From NCBI GenBank assembly GCA_023300375.1, contig JALZWO010000059.1, positions 1-64,000 of the forward strand: 64,000 nucleotides of DNA. Reading direction: 5' to 3'. Origin of the DNA: Granulosicoccus sp. GTDB lineage: Bacteria > Pseudomonadota > Gammaproteobacteria > Granulosicoccales > Granulosicoccaceae. Shown here in pieces: positions 50,512 to 59,293 of the stretch. The notes beneath the pieces were generated by a model. It worked only from the letters and a program-made list of their open reading frames with translations, had not been told where the DNA came from and searched no databases. A program made the position numbers and the translations under genes. The first letter of the stretch is position 1, and each line of letters opens with the position of its first letter.

Positions 50512-51149
50512 ATGAAACTTGAGAATCTGAACATAAAGGATTATCGCGGCATTGAAGAGCTGGATATCAATTTCCATCCGAATGTTACGGTTGTTGTCGG
50601 GAGAAATGGTTCAGGTAAGTCAACTATTTTGGATGCGATTGCAGCAATGCTGCGACAATTGCTTGTGCATTGGTCGACTGAAAAAGGTAGCCCTCATTTC
50701 GTGAGAAAGGAAATTCCTCAAGACGATATCCGAGTGGGTTGCGAAGTATGTAGTTTGTATTTGGAGTACAGAACAAGTGAAAATTCAGATGAAAAATCTC
50801 AGGGTCTAGAGCTTAAACGTAACAAGGTCGGTAAAGCCCCAACAATTAAAACGCTAGCTGAATTGGTAAATAGAGTACAAGAATTAGTTTATGTAGAACC
50901 TGAGAAAGCGCTTTTTGTTTATTACCATCAAGATCGAGGGTTTAGTGGGAGCAGAGCAGAATCAAAAGACGTATTCAATGTTACTGCTCTGAAAGAGGCT
51001 TCTCTTCAAGTTGACCTTAAATCTATCAACGATTTGATAAGAATGAAGCAGATCGACTCCTAGAGCAAATAAAGAAACAAGTCGAAGGACAAGGTCCAGA
51101 TTTAATTGTTTTGAAAAAGCGACTGAATAAGTTCGAGTTGGGTACGTGA
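50512..51149 (+). pseudogene. RecF/SMC-like AAA ATPase remnant (PtuA-like), frameshifted and lacking its C-terminal half
   Basis: MKLENLNIKDYRGIEELDINFHPNVTVVVGRNGSGKSTILDAIAAML (Walker A) ending at TAG 51061-51063; the other frame from about 51030 reads RFDKNEADRLLEQIKKQVEGQGPDLIVLKKRLNKFELGT before TGA at 51147; no ABC signature or Walker B region present. Confidence 0.65.
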
Positions 51150-51183
51150 AGGGGCTCGCAAAACTGAGCTACCCCGTGAGTTA

Positions 51184-51846
51184 GTGAGCTGGTTGCAGCA
51201 AGCAAACGAGAACTGGGAACCTAGCTATTCTGATCTGCGCGGAGACGAGCGTCAGGCTGTCGTCAAAAGTCTCAAAAGTCTCAAAAGTCTCAAAAGTCTC
51301 AAAAGTCTCAAAAGTCTCAAAAGTCTCAAAAGTCTCAAAAGTGAGCAGAGAGGGTTGTGCGTTTACTGCGGCAGGCAATTGGATTTTACGAGACCCGGAA
51401 ATTCATTCCATATCGAGCATTTTCGGCCACAGCAAGGTCCGAATGGTCGGCCAGATCTGCAGCTTGATTACAACAATTTGTTTCTCAGTTGCGGGCAGCA
51501 AGACAACCACAAACACAAACACAGGTCACAAATTTGCGGGACTAAGAAAGATGATTGGTTCGACGAAAGTCGATATGTTGCACCTGCTTATCCTGCGTGT
51601 ACAAAACGCTTTAAGTTTAGATTGAGTGGTCCTGTTGAACCCAAATCGACTAATGATATTGCCGCAGGCAAGATGATTGAGCGATTAGGCCTTAACCATC
51701 CAGAATTAATAGTCGATAGAAGGGATACTCTCGTCACATTGGATAATGGTGAAGGCGATGCCGACGACTTCTATGACGAAAAGCATCAATTGGCGGACAA
51801 CTTTGCGCATGTGGCTTTTCAACACATGAATCGTGAAATTCCTTAG
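51184..51846 (+). CDS. HNH endonuclease family protein, TIGR02646/PtuB-like
   Basis: GLCVYCGRQLDF...FHIEHFRPQ...LDYNNLFLSCGQQDNHK; GTG start, frame open back to 51127 but no ATG; contains (SLK)8. Confidence 0.72.
   Translation: MSWLQQANENWEPSYSDLRGDERQAVVKSLKSLKSLKSLKSLKSLKSLKSLKSEQRGLCVYCGRQLDFTRPGNSFHIEHFRPQQGPNGRPDLQLDYNNLFLSCGQQDNHKHKHRSQICGTKKDDWFDESRYVAPAYPACTKRFKFRLSGPVEPKSTNDIAAGKMIERLGLNHPELIVDRRDTLVTLDNGEGDADDFYDEKHQLADNFAHVAFQHMNREIP
51268..51339 (+). repeat. Perfect 9-bp tandem repeat AGTCTCAAA x8 within the HNH gene, encoding (Ser-Leu-Lys)8
   Basis: Counted directly: eight identical 9-bp units, 72 bp. Confidence 0.97.
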
Positions 51847-51924
51847 CATATTCCCAAACCAGATCTACCGAGCCTCCGTGCAAGTACAATACACTCACTA
51901 AGTGCTATTACTCATCGGAACCCT

Positions 51925-54900
51925 ATGACCGCCCAGGCTGGCAGTGAGCAGGATAAGAACGGCCCATCTGCAAAGTCGCTTCATCGTTTGATCGATGATT
52001 GTCTGCAGCTTGATCAACCCAAACTGCGGCGGCGTGTAAAGTCGCTGGCGGGTAAGGCTGTTGATGACGAAAAACTGAAAGGTTTTGTGCAGCAAGTTGA
52101 GAGCTCACGAGCCAAACGTGCTCAGCGTTTACAAAACGTGCCCAAGCCAGAGTATCCGGCAGAGCTGCCAGTGGTTGCGCAGCGTGATGAAATCCTAGCC
52201 GCTATCAAGGCGCATCAGGTCGTCATTCTGTGTGGTGAAACCGGTTCAGGCAAAACTACACAGTTACCGAAAATTTGTCTGGATGCCGGGCGCGGTGTGG
52301 CAGGGCTTATAGGGCACACTCAGCCTCGACGTATAGCGGCACGTAGTGTCGCTGCACGTATTGCCAGTGAGCTCAACACCGCCATTGGTGAGGCGGTGGG
52401 TTTTAAGATTCGATTTAGTGATCAGGTTAGTGATCGTAGCTACATCAAGCTAATGACCGACGGCATATTGCTCGCTGAAATCCAGAACGATCCATGGCTC
52501 AACCAGTACGATACGTTGATTATTGACGAGGCCCATGAGCGTTCTCTGAATATAGATTTTCTTCTGGGCTATTTGAAGAACCTTCTGGCCAAGCGACGGG
52601 ATCTGAAACTGATCATAACGTCAGCCACCATCGACCCCGAACGCTTTGCTGAGCATTTTGACGGTGCGCCCATCATCACCGCTGAAGGTCGCACTTATCC
52701 AGTGGAGCTTCGTTACGTGCCACCTGAAGCCGCTGAAGATGCCAATGGTGATTCGCTCGACGACATCGATATGCCAACGGCCATCGTGCAAGCCTGTGAA
52801 ACCTTGTTAACAGAACGCCAGCATGACATTCTGGTGTTTATGGCAGGTGAGCGTGATATTCGCGAGTTGGCAGATCTTCTAAGTAAGCAAACAACCCATA
52901 ACCGCACCTTTCGTGGCGTGGAAATCCTGCCACTATTTTCTCGGTTATCCAACGCCGAACAGAATCGTATTTTTGCCAAACACACCACGCCGCGTATTGT
53001 GCTGGCGACTAATGTGGCTGAGACCTCACTGACGGTACCAGGAATTCGTGCCGTTATTGACCCGGGCTATGCACGCGTATCTCGCTATAGCGTGCGTAGT
53101 AAAGTGCAACGATTGCCTATCGAGAAAGTCTCGCAAGCTTCGGCTAATCAGCGCATGGGGCGCTGTGGACGTGAAGCTCCGGGGGTGTGCATTCGCTTGT
53201 ATTCAGAGGAAGACTTCGATACGCGCGCAGAATTCACTGAACCAGAAATACTACGAACAAACCTATCAGCCGTTATTCTGCAGATGGCTTCTATGAAGCT
53301 TGGCAACATAGACGACTTTCCGTTTGTTGAAGCTCCAGACGATAGATATATCAATGATGGCTATCGTACCTTGCAAGAGCTGGCGGCTTTAGATGATCTA
53401 CGTCAACTGACAACGCTGGGCCGTCGCCTTGCGCGCCTGCCTATCGATCCACGCCTTGGTCGAATGTTGTTAGCAGCCGCTGATGAAGGTTGTGTAAACG
53501 ATGTGCTGACGATCGTCAGTGCCTTATCGGTACAAGACCCACGTGAGCGTCCATTCGATAAACGCCAGGCCGCTGATGAAATGCACAGCGATTTTAATCA
53601 TGAATCATCAGATTTCATGGCTTGGTTAAATTTATGGAATTTTGTTACGGTGCAAAAAGAGGATTTGTCTAATTCGCAGTTCCGCAAAATGTGTCGTCAA
53701 CGTTTTCTATCGGCGCTGCGGATTATTGAATGGATGGACGTACGGCGTCAGTTGCAACGCGTGTGCAAGGATCTGGACTTGCCCATCAGTTCAACTGAAG
53801 CAAAACCTGACAATGTTCATCGTGCGTTGCTAGCGGGTTTGCTGGCCAATGTGGCTGTGCGTACTGAGAAAAAAGGTTATCTAGGAACACGCAACCGTCA
53901 CCTCGATATCTTTCCGGGTTCAGGTTTGTTTAAAAAAGGTCCGAAGTGGATGATGGCTGCAGAGGTTGCCGAAACATCCAAACTTTATGCGCGTCAGGTT
54001 GCTGCAATAAACCCCGACTGGATAGAAGCACTTGCAGAGCATTTGCTGCACTACAGCTATCGGGATGCGCACTGGCAACGCAAAAAAGGCACTGTAGGCG
54101 CATGGGCACAGTCCACTTTGTACGGACTCATTATTAATCCCAAAAAGGGTGTGGATTACAGCCGCATCAATCCAGCCGAATCTCGGCAAATATTCATTCG
54201 TGAAGCACTAGTTAATGGCGAGCTGATAACACGGGGTGAGTTTCATCGCTATAACCAAAACTTGCTAGAAGAGGTGACAACGCTTGAAGAGAAATCCAGA
54301 CGACGCGATATCGTTGTGGACCCGGAAGAGCTTGTGCGCTTTTATGACACGTTGATCCCTGACGATGTGTGTACAACCGGTACTTTTGAAAAATGGCGCA
54401 AAGGCTATGAAGTGTCCAGCCCGCGCGGCTTGTATTTTGTGCGAGAGCAACTTATTGCAAACGATGGGGTTGATGTAACCGCACGTGACTACCCTGATCA
54501 GATAGAAATGCAAGGTATGGTTTTGCCTTTGCGATATCACTTTGCACCGGGTGAGGATGATGACGGTGTGACGCTTGTTTGCCCTGTTGAAGTTCTGAAC
54601 AGGGTTTCGGTGGCGCGATGTGAGTGGTTGGTGCCTGGCATGCTCAATGAAAAAATCACATTGCTCATCAAATCCTTACCCAAAACCTTGCGCAGAAATT
54701 TTGTACCCGCCCCAGATTTTGCGAGCGCGGCCGCAGAGAGTATGCAACCCGATAACGGTTCACTGCTTGGTGCATTGTCCAGAGAACTGCAAAGGATGAC
54801 AGGCGTCGCTGTGACTAGAGACGACTGGGATTCCAGTAATTTGCCGGTGCACCTAAAAATGCGGTTTAGTGTTGTGGGCAATGAGGGCACAGAACTTAAA

Positions 54901-55866
54901 AGTGGCCGAGATCTGGAATTATTACAGGCTAATTACGTGGGAGAGGTCGAAGAGACTCTCCTAAAATTTAGCGACAACAGTATTGAGCGTGACAGTGTCA
55001 CAGACTGGAACTTTGGTGATTTGCCAGAAACCGTGGACATTGAAAAAAGTGGTATGACAATGTTGGGCTATCCAGCACTGCAGGCCAATGCCGGGGGTGT
55101 TGGTATCAAATTGTTCGCCAGTCAAAGTGCTGCCCAGTCTTCAATGCCCGCTGGGCTACGCGCCCTGTATCGTCGGGTGCTCAAGGATGAAATGAAATAC
55201 TTGCAGCGCAAACTGCCGAACATCAATGTGCTGAGTTTGCGATTCACACCGTTTGGCAACAAACAAACGTTGATAGATGACATTCTGAATGCCGCTATCG
55301 ATGAAACCTTTATTCTCGGGCATGAGCTGCCTCGTACACGTGATAGCTTCATGAGGCTGTTGCACGCGAATCGTTCAAACCTTGTTGCAGTGGCAGGCGC
55401 ATTCTGCGACACAGTGGGTCAGGTGTTCGAGCAACATCGACAAGTTGCCAAGCGTCTGGAAGGCTCAATATCTCTCAGTTGGATTGAACCCGCAGGTGAT
55501 ATCAAAGATCAGGTTGCTGAACTGATATTCCCGGGCTTTGTAAGTGCAACAGGGCAGAAACGTCTGTCCAGAGTGCCTATTTACTTTCAGGCAATGGATA
55601 AGCGTTTGGACTCAATAGATCAAGCGCCTGATAAGGACCGACGTCGCCGTGCTGAGTTCTTGCCGATTTGGGAGCGTTTTAAGGCGCTACCGAATGATAA
55701 AAATGACGATCCTGCCTACAGAGTGGCTCATCAGGCCTTGCGCTGGTCATTTGAGGAGCTGCGCGTATCGTTATTTGCACAAGACTTGGGAACTCGTGAA
55801 AAGGTCTCGGTATCAAAGTTAGAGAATAGAGTGCAAGAGCTGGCGCAGTGGCTGCCAAAATTATGA
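51925..55866 (+). CDS. hrpA: ATP-dependent RNA helicase HrpA
   Basis: 1313 aa DEAH helicase: CGETGSGKTTQLPKICLD, IIDEAHERSLNIDFLLGYLK, SATIDPERFAEHF, NVAETSLTVPGI, QRMGRCGREAPGVCIRLY. Confidence 0.96.
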   Translation: MTAQAGSEQDKNGPSAKSLHRLIDDCLQLDQPKLRRRVKSLAGKAVDDEKLKGFVQQVESSRAKRAQRLQNVPKPEYPAELPVVAQRDEILAAIKAHQVVILCGETGSGKTTQLPKICLDAGRGVAGLIGHTQPRRIAARSVAARIASELNTAIGEAVGFKIRFSDQVSDRSYIKLMTDGILLAEIQNDPWLNQYDTLIIDEAHERSLNIDFLLGYLKNLLAKRRDLKLIITSATIDPERFAEHFDGAPIITAEGRTYPVELRYVPPEAAEDANGDSLDDIDMPTAIVQACETLLTERQHDILVFMAGERDIRELADLLSKQTTHNRTFRGVEILPLFSRLSNAEQNRIFAKHTTPRIVLATNVAETSLTVPGIRAVIDPGYARVSRYSVRSKVQRLPIEKVSQASANQRMGRCGREAPGVCIRLYSEEDFDTRAEFTEPEILRTNLSAVILQMASMKLGNIDDFPFVEAPDDRYINDGYRTLQELAALDDLRQLTTLGRRLARLPIDPRLGRMLLAAADEGCVNDVLTIVSALSVQDPRERPFDKRQAADEMHSDFNHESSDFMAWLNLWNFVTVQKEDLSNSQFRKMCRQRFLSALRIIEWMDVRRQLQRVCKDLDLPISSTEAKPDNVHRALLAGLLANVAVRTEKKGYLGTRNRHLDIFPGSGLFKKGPKWMMAAEVAETSKLYARQVAAINPDWIEALAEHLLHYSYRDAHWQRKKGTVGAWAQSTLYGLIINPKKGVDYSRINPAESRQIFIREALVNGELITRGEFHRYNQNLLEEVTTLEEKSRRRDIVVDPEELVRFYDTLIPDDVCTTGTFEKWRKGYEVSSPRGLYFVREQLIANDGVDVTARDYPDQIEMQGMVLPLRYHFAPGEDDDGVTLVCPVEVLNRVSVARCEWLVPGMLNEKITLLIKSLPKTLRRNFVPAPDFASAAAESMQPDNGSLLGALSRELQRMTGVAVTRDDWDSSNLPVHLKMRFSVVGNEGTELKSGRDLELLQANYVGEVEETLLKFSDNSIERDSVTDWNFGDLPETVDIEKSGMTMLGYPALQANAGGVGIKLFASQSAAQSSMPAGLRALYRRVLKDEMKYLQRKLPNINVLSLRFTPFGNKQTLIDDILNAAIDETFILGHELPRTRDSFMRLLHANRSNLVAVAGAFCDTVGQVFEQHRQVAKRLEGSISLSWIEPAGDIKDQVAELIFPGFVSATGQKRLSRVPIYFQAMDKRLDSIDQAPDKDRRRRAEFLPIWERFKALPNDKNDDPAYRVAHQALRWSFEELRVSLFAQDLGTREKVSVSKLENRVQELAQWLPKL

Positions 55867-55948
55867 AGCTTAAACAGATGAAGGCTTGCCAGAGACCAAA
55901 ACACGTCTAGACTGTAGGCATAATAATCAGACCGATAAGGGGTGCAGT

Positions 55949-56557
55949 ATGAAAATTCTTGCTGCAGCAGTTACTCTGCTGTTGGCGCCTACAGCTTTGT
56001 GGGCGGGTGCGTTAGACCTGTCGTTAAGCGATGAGTCCGCCAATGTTTCCTATGTGTTCAACAATGACCCGCTCAATCCTGAGCGTCTGCCTGCTAGAGG
56101 TGGGTCAGAATTGTCAGCTGGTATCTTTTTTAATGAAGATGAGAGCCGGATAGTTCACGGTACGCTTCTGGCTCGTGGATATCGACAAACCAGCACGACG
56201 CAGTATCAGGTCAGTGCAGGCATGCGCCTACTGGGTGGCGAAGTCAATGTTGATGGCAGAGGCGCTTCAGATGATGAATCGGTGGGTGCTTTAGCGTTAG
56301 GATTTCAAGCAGGTCTGTTGTTGCGCTCTGCAGACTACAATCCGGTAGAGCTGACTTTTGAAGGATTCTACGCTCCTAGCATCACTAGTTTTTCTGATGC
56401 CGAACGGTACGGACACATCTCTGTTCGTTTACAGATGGAAATCATACCGCGGGCAAGTGCGTACATTGGTTACCGACGAATCCGTATAGATACCAACGAT
56501 TTCGATGATCTGACGCTAGATAGAAGCGCACATGTGGGTTTAGTGATCTCTTTCTGA
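55949..56557 (+). CDS. YfaZ-like outer membrane protein
   Basis: ATG at 55949 with signal peptide MKILAAAVTLLLAPTALWAG; beta-strand pattern ending HVGLVISF. Confidence 0.7.
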   Translation: MKILAAAVTLLLAPTALWAGALDLSLSDESANVSYVFNNDPLNPERLPARGGSELSAGIFFNEDESRIVHGTLLARGYRQTSTTQYQVSAGMRLLGGEVNVDGRGASDDESVGALALGFQAGLLLRSADYNPVELTFEGFYAPSITSFSDAERYGHISVRLQMEIIPRASAYIGYRRIRIDTNDFDDLTLDRSAHVGLVISF

Positions 56558-56632
56558 TGCTGCTGTTTCGAATCGCCTGACTTCCATCAGGTGTTAGCCT
56601 AACGTATCGACCCTATCAAAGAGCTTCTCGCC

Positions 56633-57460
56633 ATGAATACTGAGATTGCACGGCTCAGACAAATTATGTCTGACTTGCGAGATCCTTTTACCGGTTGCGA
56701 ATGGGATCTCAAACAAGACTTTCGCAGTATCGCCGTCTTTACGATTGAAGAGGCCTATGAGGTGCTCGATGCGATAGAGCGTGAGGATATTGACGATCTT
56801 AAGGACGAGTTAGGCGACTTGCTTTTACAAGTTGTCTTTCATTCTCAGATAGCCAGTGAGCAAGGCTTGTTTACTTTTGATGATGTGGCGCAAACTATCG
56901 CTGAGAAAATGCTACGCCGGCATCCTCATGTATTTGGTGATACTGTCTTCAACTCAGAGGCTGAGCTGAAGGCCTCATGGGAGGCCATTAAATCTGAGGA
57001 GCGTCGACACAAGCTTGCGAAAAAAACGGACTCAGACTCCGATGATGGTGTTCAAATTGATCACAAACCCTCAGCAGTGGATGGTATTGCGACCAATTTG
57101 CCAGCGCTTAAACGCGCTGACAAAATTCAAAAGCGAGCAGCCCGGGTAGGCTTCGACTGGCCTGATATTGAGCCGGTCTGGGAAAAACTCTTCGAAGAAA
57201 TTGCGGAGGTGCGAGAAGCCGTTGAACTGGGTGAAGCAGCTGCGATTCAGGATGAGATTGGGGATTTGTTATTCACAGTGGTTAATCTTGCCAGACATTG
57301 TGCTGTTGATTCTGAGACTGCGCTGCGCCAAGCTAGCGCCAAATTCGAGAAACGTTTTCGCTGTGTTGAAGCTCTGGCGACAAAGTCAGAGGAAACTCTC
57401 GATAACATGGATCTTGTTGCGTTGGATGCGCTCTGGGTAAAAGCAAAGACGCAAACATAG
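56633..57460 (+). CDS. mazG: Nucleoside triphosphate pyrophosphohydrolase MazG
   Basis: LRQIMSDLRDPFTGCEWDLKQDFRSIAVFTIEEAYEVLDAIE, DDLKDELGDLLLQVVFHSQIA, RRHPHVFGD; second EIGDLLFTVVNLARH repeat. Confidence 0.95.
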   Translation: MNTEIARLRQIMSDLRDPFTGCEWDLKQDFRSIAVFTIEEAYEVLDAIEREDIDDLKDELGDLLLQVVFHSQIASEQGLFTFDDVAQTIAEKMLRRHPHVFGDTVFNSEAELKASWEAIKSEERRHKLAKKTDSDSDDGVQIDHKPSAVDGIATNLPALKRADKIQKRAARVGFDWPDIEPVWEKLFEEIAEVREAVELGEAAAIQDEIGDLLFTVVNLARHCAVDSETALRQASAKFEKRFRCVEALATKSEETLDNMDLVALDALWVKAKTQT

Positions 57461-57500
57461 CTTAGTTTTTGCAACGTCTGGCAACACGGGGATAAACAGA

Positions 57501-58376
57501 ATGTTTGAGCAATGCAGCTCGTTTGAGCTAGATGTTGGTGGTCACACAATTGTTGGTGTGACAGGCGGTACAGGGCCTGCGTTACTGTTGTTACACGGAT
57601 ATCCACAGACGCACGTCATGTGGCACAAAGTAGCGCCTTTGCTCATGCCACATTTTACGTTGGTAGCCGCTGATTTAACAGGTTATGGTGCATCTGGAAA
57701 ACCGATAACTGACGCATCACACACGCCGTACAGCAAGCGAGCCATGGCGGCTGATATGCACAGTGTCATGCAGCAGCTAGGGCATTCACACTACTTTGTG
57801 GCAGGACATGATCGTGGCGGCAGGGTGGCCCATAGATTAGCAGTGGATCATGCGTCCAGCGTATCTAAGTTAGCTGTTCTAGATATAGCACCAACGCGTG
57901 AAATGTATGCAAATGTGACTGATCAATTTGCGCGTGCCTATTGGCATTGGTACTTCCTGATTCAGCCAGCACCTTTTCCTGAGAATTTGATTCAGTCAGA
58001 TACGGACGCGTATCTGGAATTCAAATGTGGATTATGGTCAGGGGACATGAGCATTTTTACACCCAGTGCGCTAGCGGCCTACAAAGAAGCATTCAACAAT
58101 CCGGATACAGTGCATGCCTCATGTGAAGATTATCGTGCAGCAGCCACAATAGACATCGCCCATGACAATGAAGATGATGCTTCTGGTCGAGAGCTTGTGT
58201 GTCCATTACTGGTCTTATGGGGCAAGGATGGTGTCATAGAGCGTTGTTTCGAGCCTTTGGAATTGTGGAGACAACGTGCGACTCAGGTACACGGGCATGC
58301 AATTCCTGGCGGACACTTTCTCGCCGAGCAGTACCCTGATTTAGTGGCTGAAGAATTTATCAGGTTCTTTGCTTAA
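57501..58376 (+). CDS. Alpha/beta hydrolase, haloacetate-dehalogenase-like
   Basis: LLLHGYPQTHVMWHKVAPLL, FVAGHDRGGRVAHRLAVDH (Asp nucleophile elbow), LWGKDGVI, IPGGHFLAEQYPD. Confidence 0.85.
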   Translation: MFEQCSSFELDVGGHTIVGVTGGTGPALLLLHGYPQTHVMWHKVAPLLMPHFTLVAADLTGYGASGKPITDASHTPYSKRAMAADMHSVMQQLGHSHYFVAGHDRGGRVAHRLAVDHASSVSKLAVLDIAPTREMYANVTDQFARAYWHWYFLIQPAPFPENLIQSDTDAYLEFKCGLWSGDMSIFTPSALAAYKEAFNNPDTVHASCEDYRAAATIDIAHDNEDDASGRELVCPLLVLWGKDGVIERCFEPLELWRQRATQVHGHAIPGGHFLAEQYPDLVAEEFIRFFA

Positions 58377-58464
58377 CGAATCGCTTGGGCTTCAAGCTCG
58401 TGCGTCTCTGGTACCACTTGAGTTGATTTTATATTCACTAAACGTCGATTGTAGAGTAGATAAA

Positions 58465-59130
58465 TCAGACCATTGTGAGTACTTCATCAAGGCTGAGTTT
58501 ACTGACGTCGGGCACCTCCAGCGGTGTAACCGGGTGACCAACAACCAAGAGCAGATACGGTTTTTCGTAATCTGGTCTGTCGAGTAATGTGCGCAAAAAA
58601 CCCATTGGGCTTGGCGTGTGCGTGAGGGTACCTAAGCCTGCGTAGTGAAGGGCAGCGATGAGTAAGCCTGTGGCAATGCCAACTGACTCAGGGGTGTAAT
58701 AGTGTTTTAGCTTTTCACCGTTTTCGCTAAGGGTGTATTTGCGAGCAAAAATGGCTATTAACCAAGGAGCGGTTTCTAGAAAAGGTTTTTGTGCGTCTGT
58801 CCCCAAAGGCGCCAAGGCTTCCAGCCATTGATCAGATGCTCTTCGTTCGTAAAGAGTGCGTTCCTCAGCCTCTGCCGCAAGACGAATTTGGTTTTTGATG
58901 TTGGGGTCTTGTACTGCGACAAAGTGCCAAGGTTGTCTATTAGCCCCACTTGGCGCACTGTTTGCGGTGGCAATCGCGTTTCGGATGACGTTCTCGTCAA
59001 CTGGCCTATTAGTAAAGTGCCGTACGGACCGCCGCGTTTTCATGGTGGCATGAAAATCTGCTGAGCGTGTTTCAAGTTCTGTAGCCGATCTAATATTGAA
59101 CTCAATGGTCTTTGGTTTGTATTCACTCAT
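58465..59130 (-). CDS. Nitroreductase family protein
   Basis: TMKTRRSVRHFTNRPVDENVIRNAIATANSAPSGANRQPWHFVAVQD; ALHYAGLGTLTHTPSPMGFLRTLLDRP. Confidence 0.92.
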   Translation of the reverse strand: MSEYKPKTIEFNIRSATELETRSADFHATMKTRRSVRHFTNRPVDENVIRNAIATANSAPSGANRQPWHFVAVQDPNIKNQIRLAAEAEERTLYERRASDQWLEALAPLGTDAQKPFLETAPWLIAIFARKYTLSENGEKLKHYYTPESVGIATGLLIAALHYAGLGTLTHTPSPMGFLRTLLDRPDYEKPYLLLVVGHPVTPLEVPDVSKLSLDEVLTMV

Positions 59131-59293
59131 GATTTTTCTAACATCTAGCCCACTGCTTATGTCAGAGCATAATACGTAATTAAAATGTGTGCACTGATGT
59201 CAAGATCAGTCACGCAAAATCGCGATAGACCCAACCCCACAACGACGGAAGGATTGGGTCACTCTCATGGATAGAGATCAGGTCAGCGGCGGC

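Noticed and set aside
48915-51339. Tandem repeats considered as possible CRISPR arrays
   Set aside because: Units are 9 and 12 bp, contiguous, without spacers, and inside coding frames; no cas genes.
51181-51378. Minus-strand ORF with FETFETFETFE repeats
   Set aside because: It is the antisense of the 9-bp repeat in the HNH gene; the repeat keeps the frame open. No independent coding evidence.
50425-51846. Possible retron (ATPase + HNH effector pair)
   Set aside because: No reverse transcriptase ORF or recognisable msr/msd region is present in the window; a Septu-like remnant is the simpler reading.
59228-59260. GACCCAA...TTGGGTC inverted repeat as terminator of the L,D-transpeptidase gene
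   Set aside because: 7-bp stem with a ~19-nt loop and no good T-tract on the minus strand; too weak to list.
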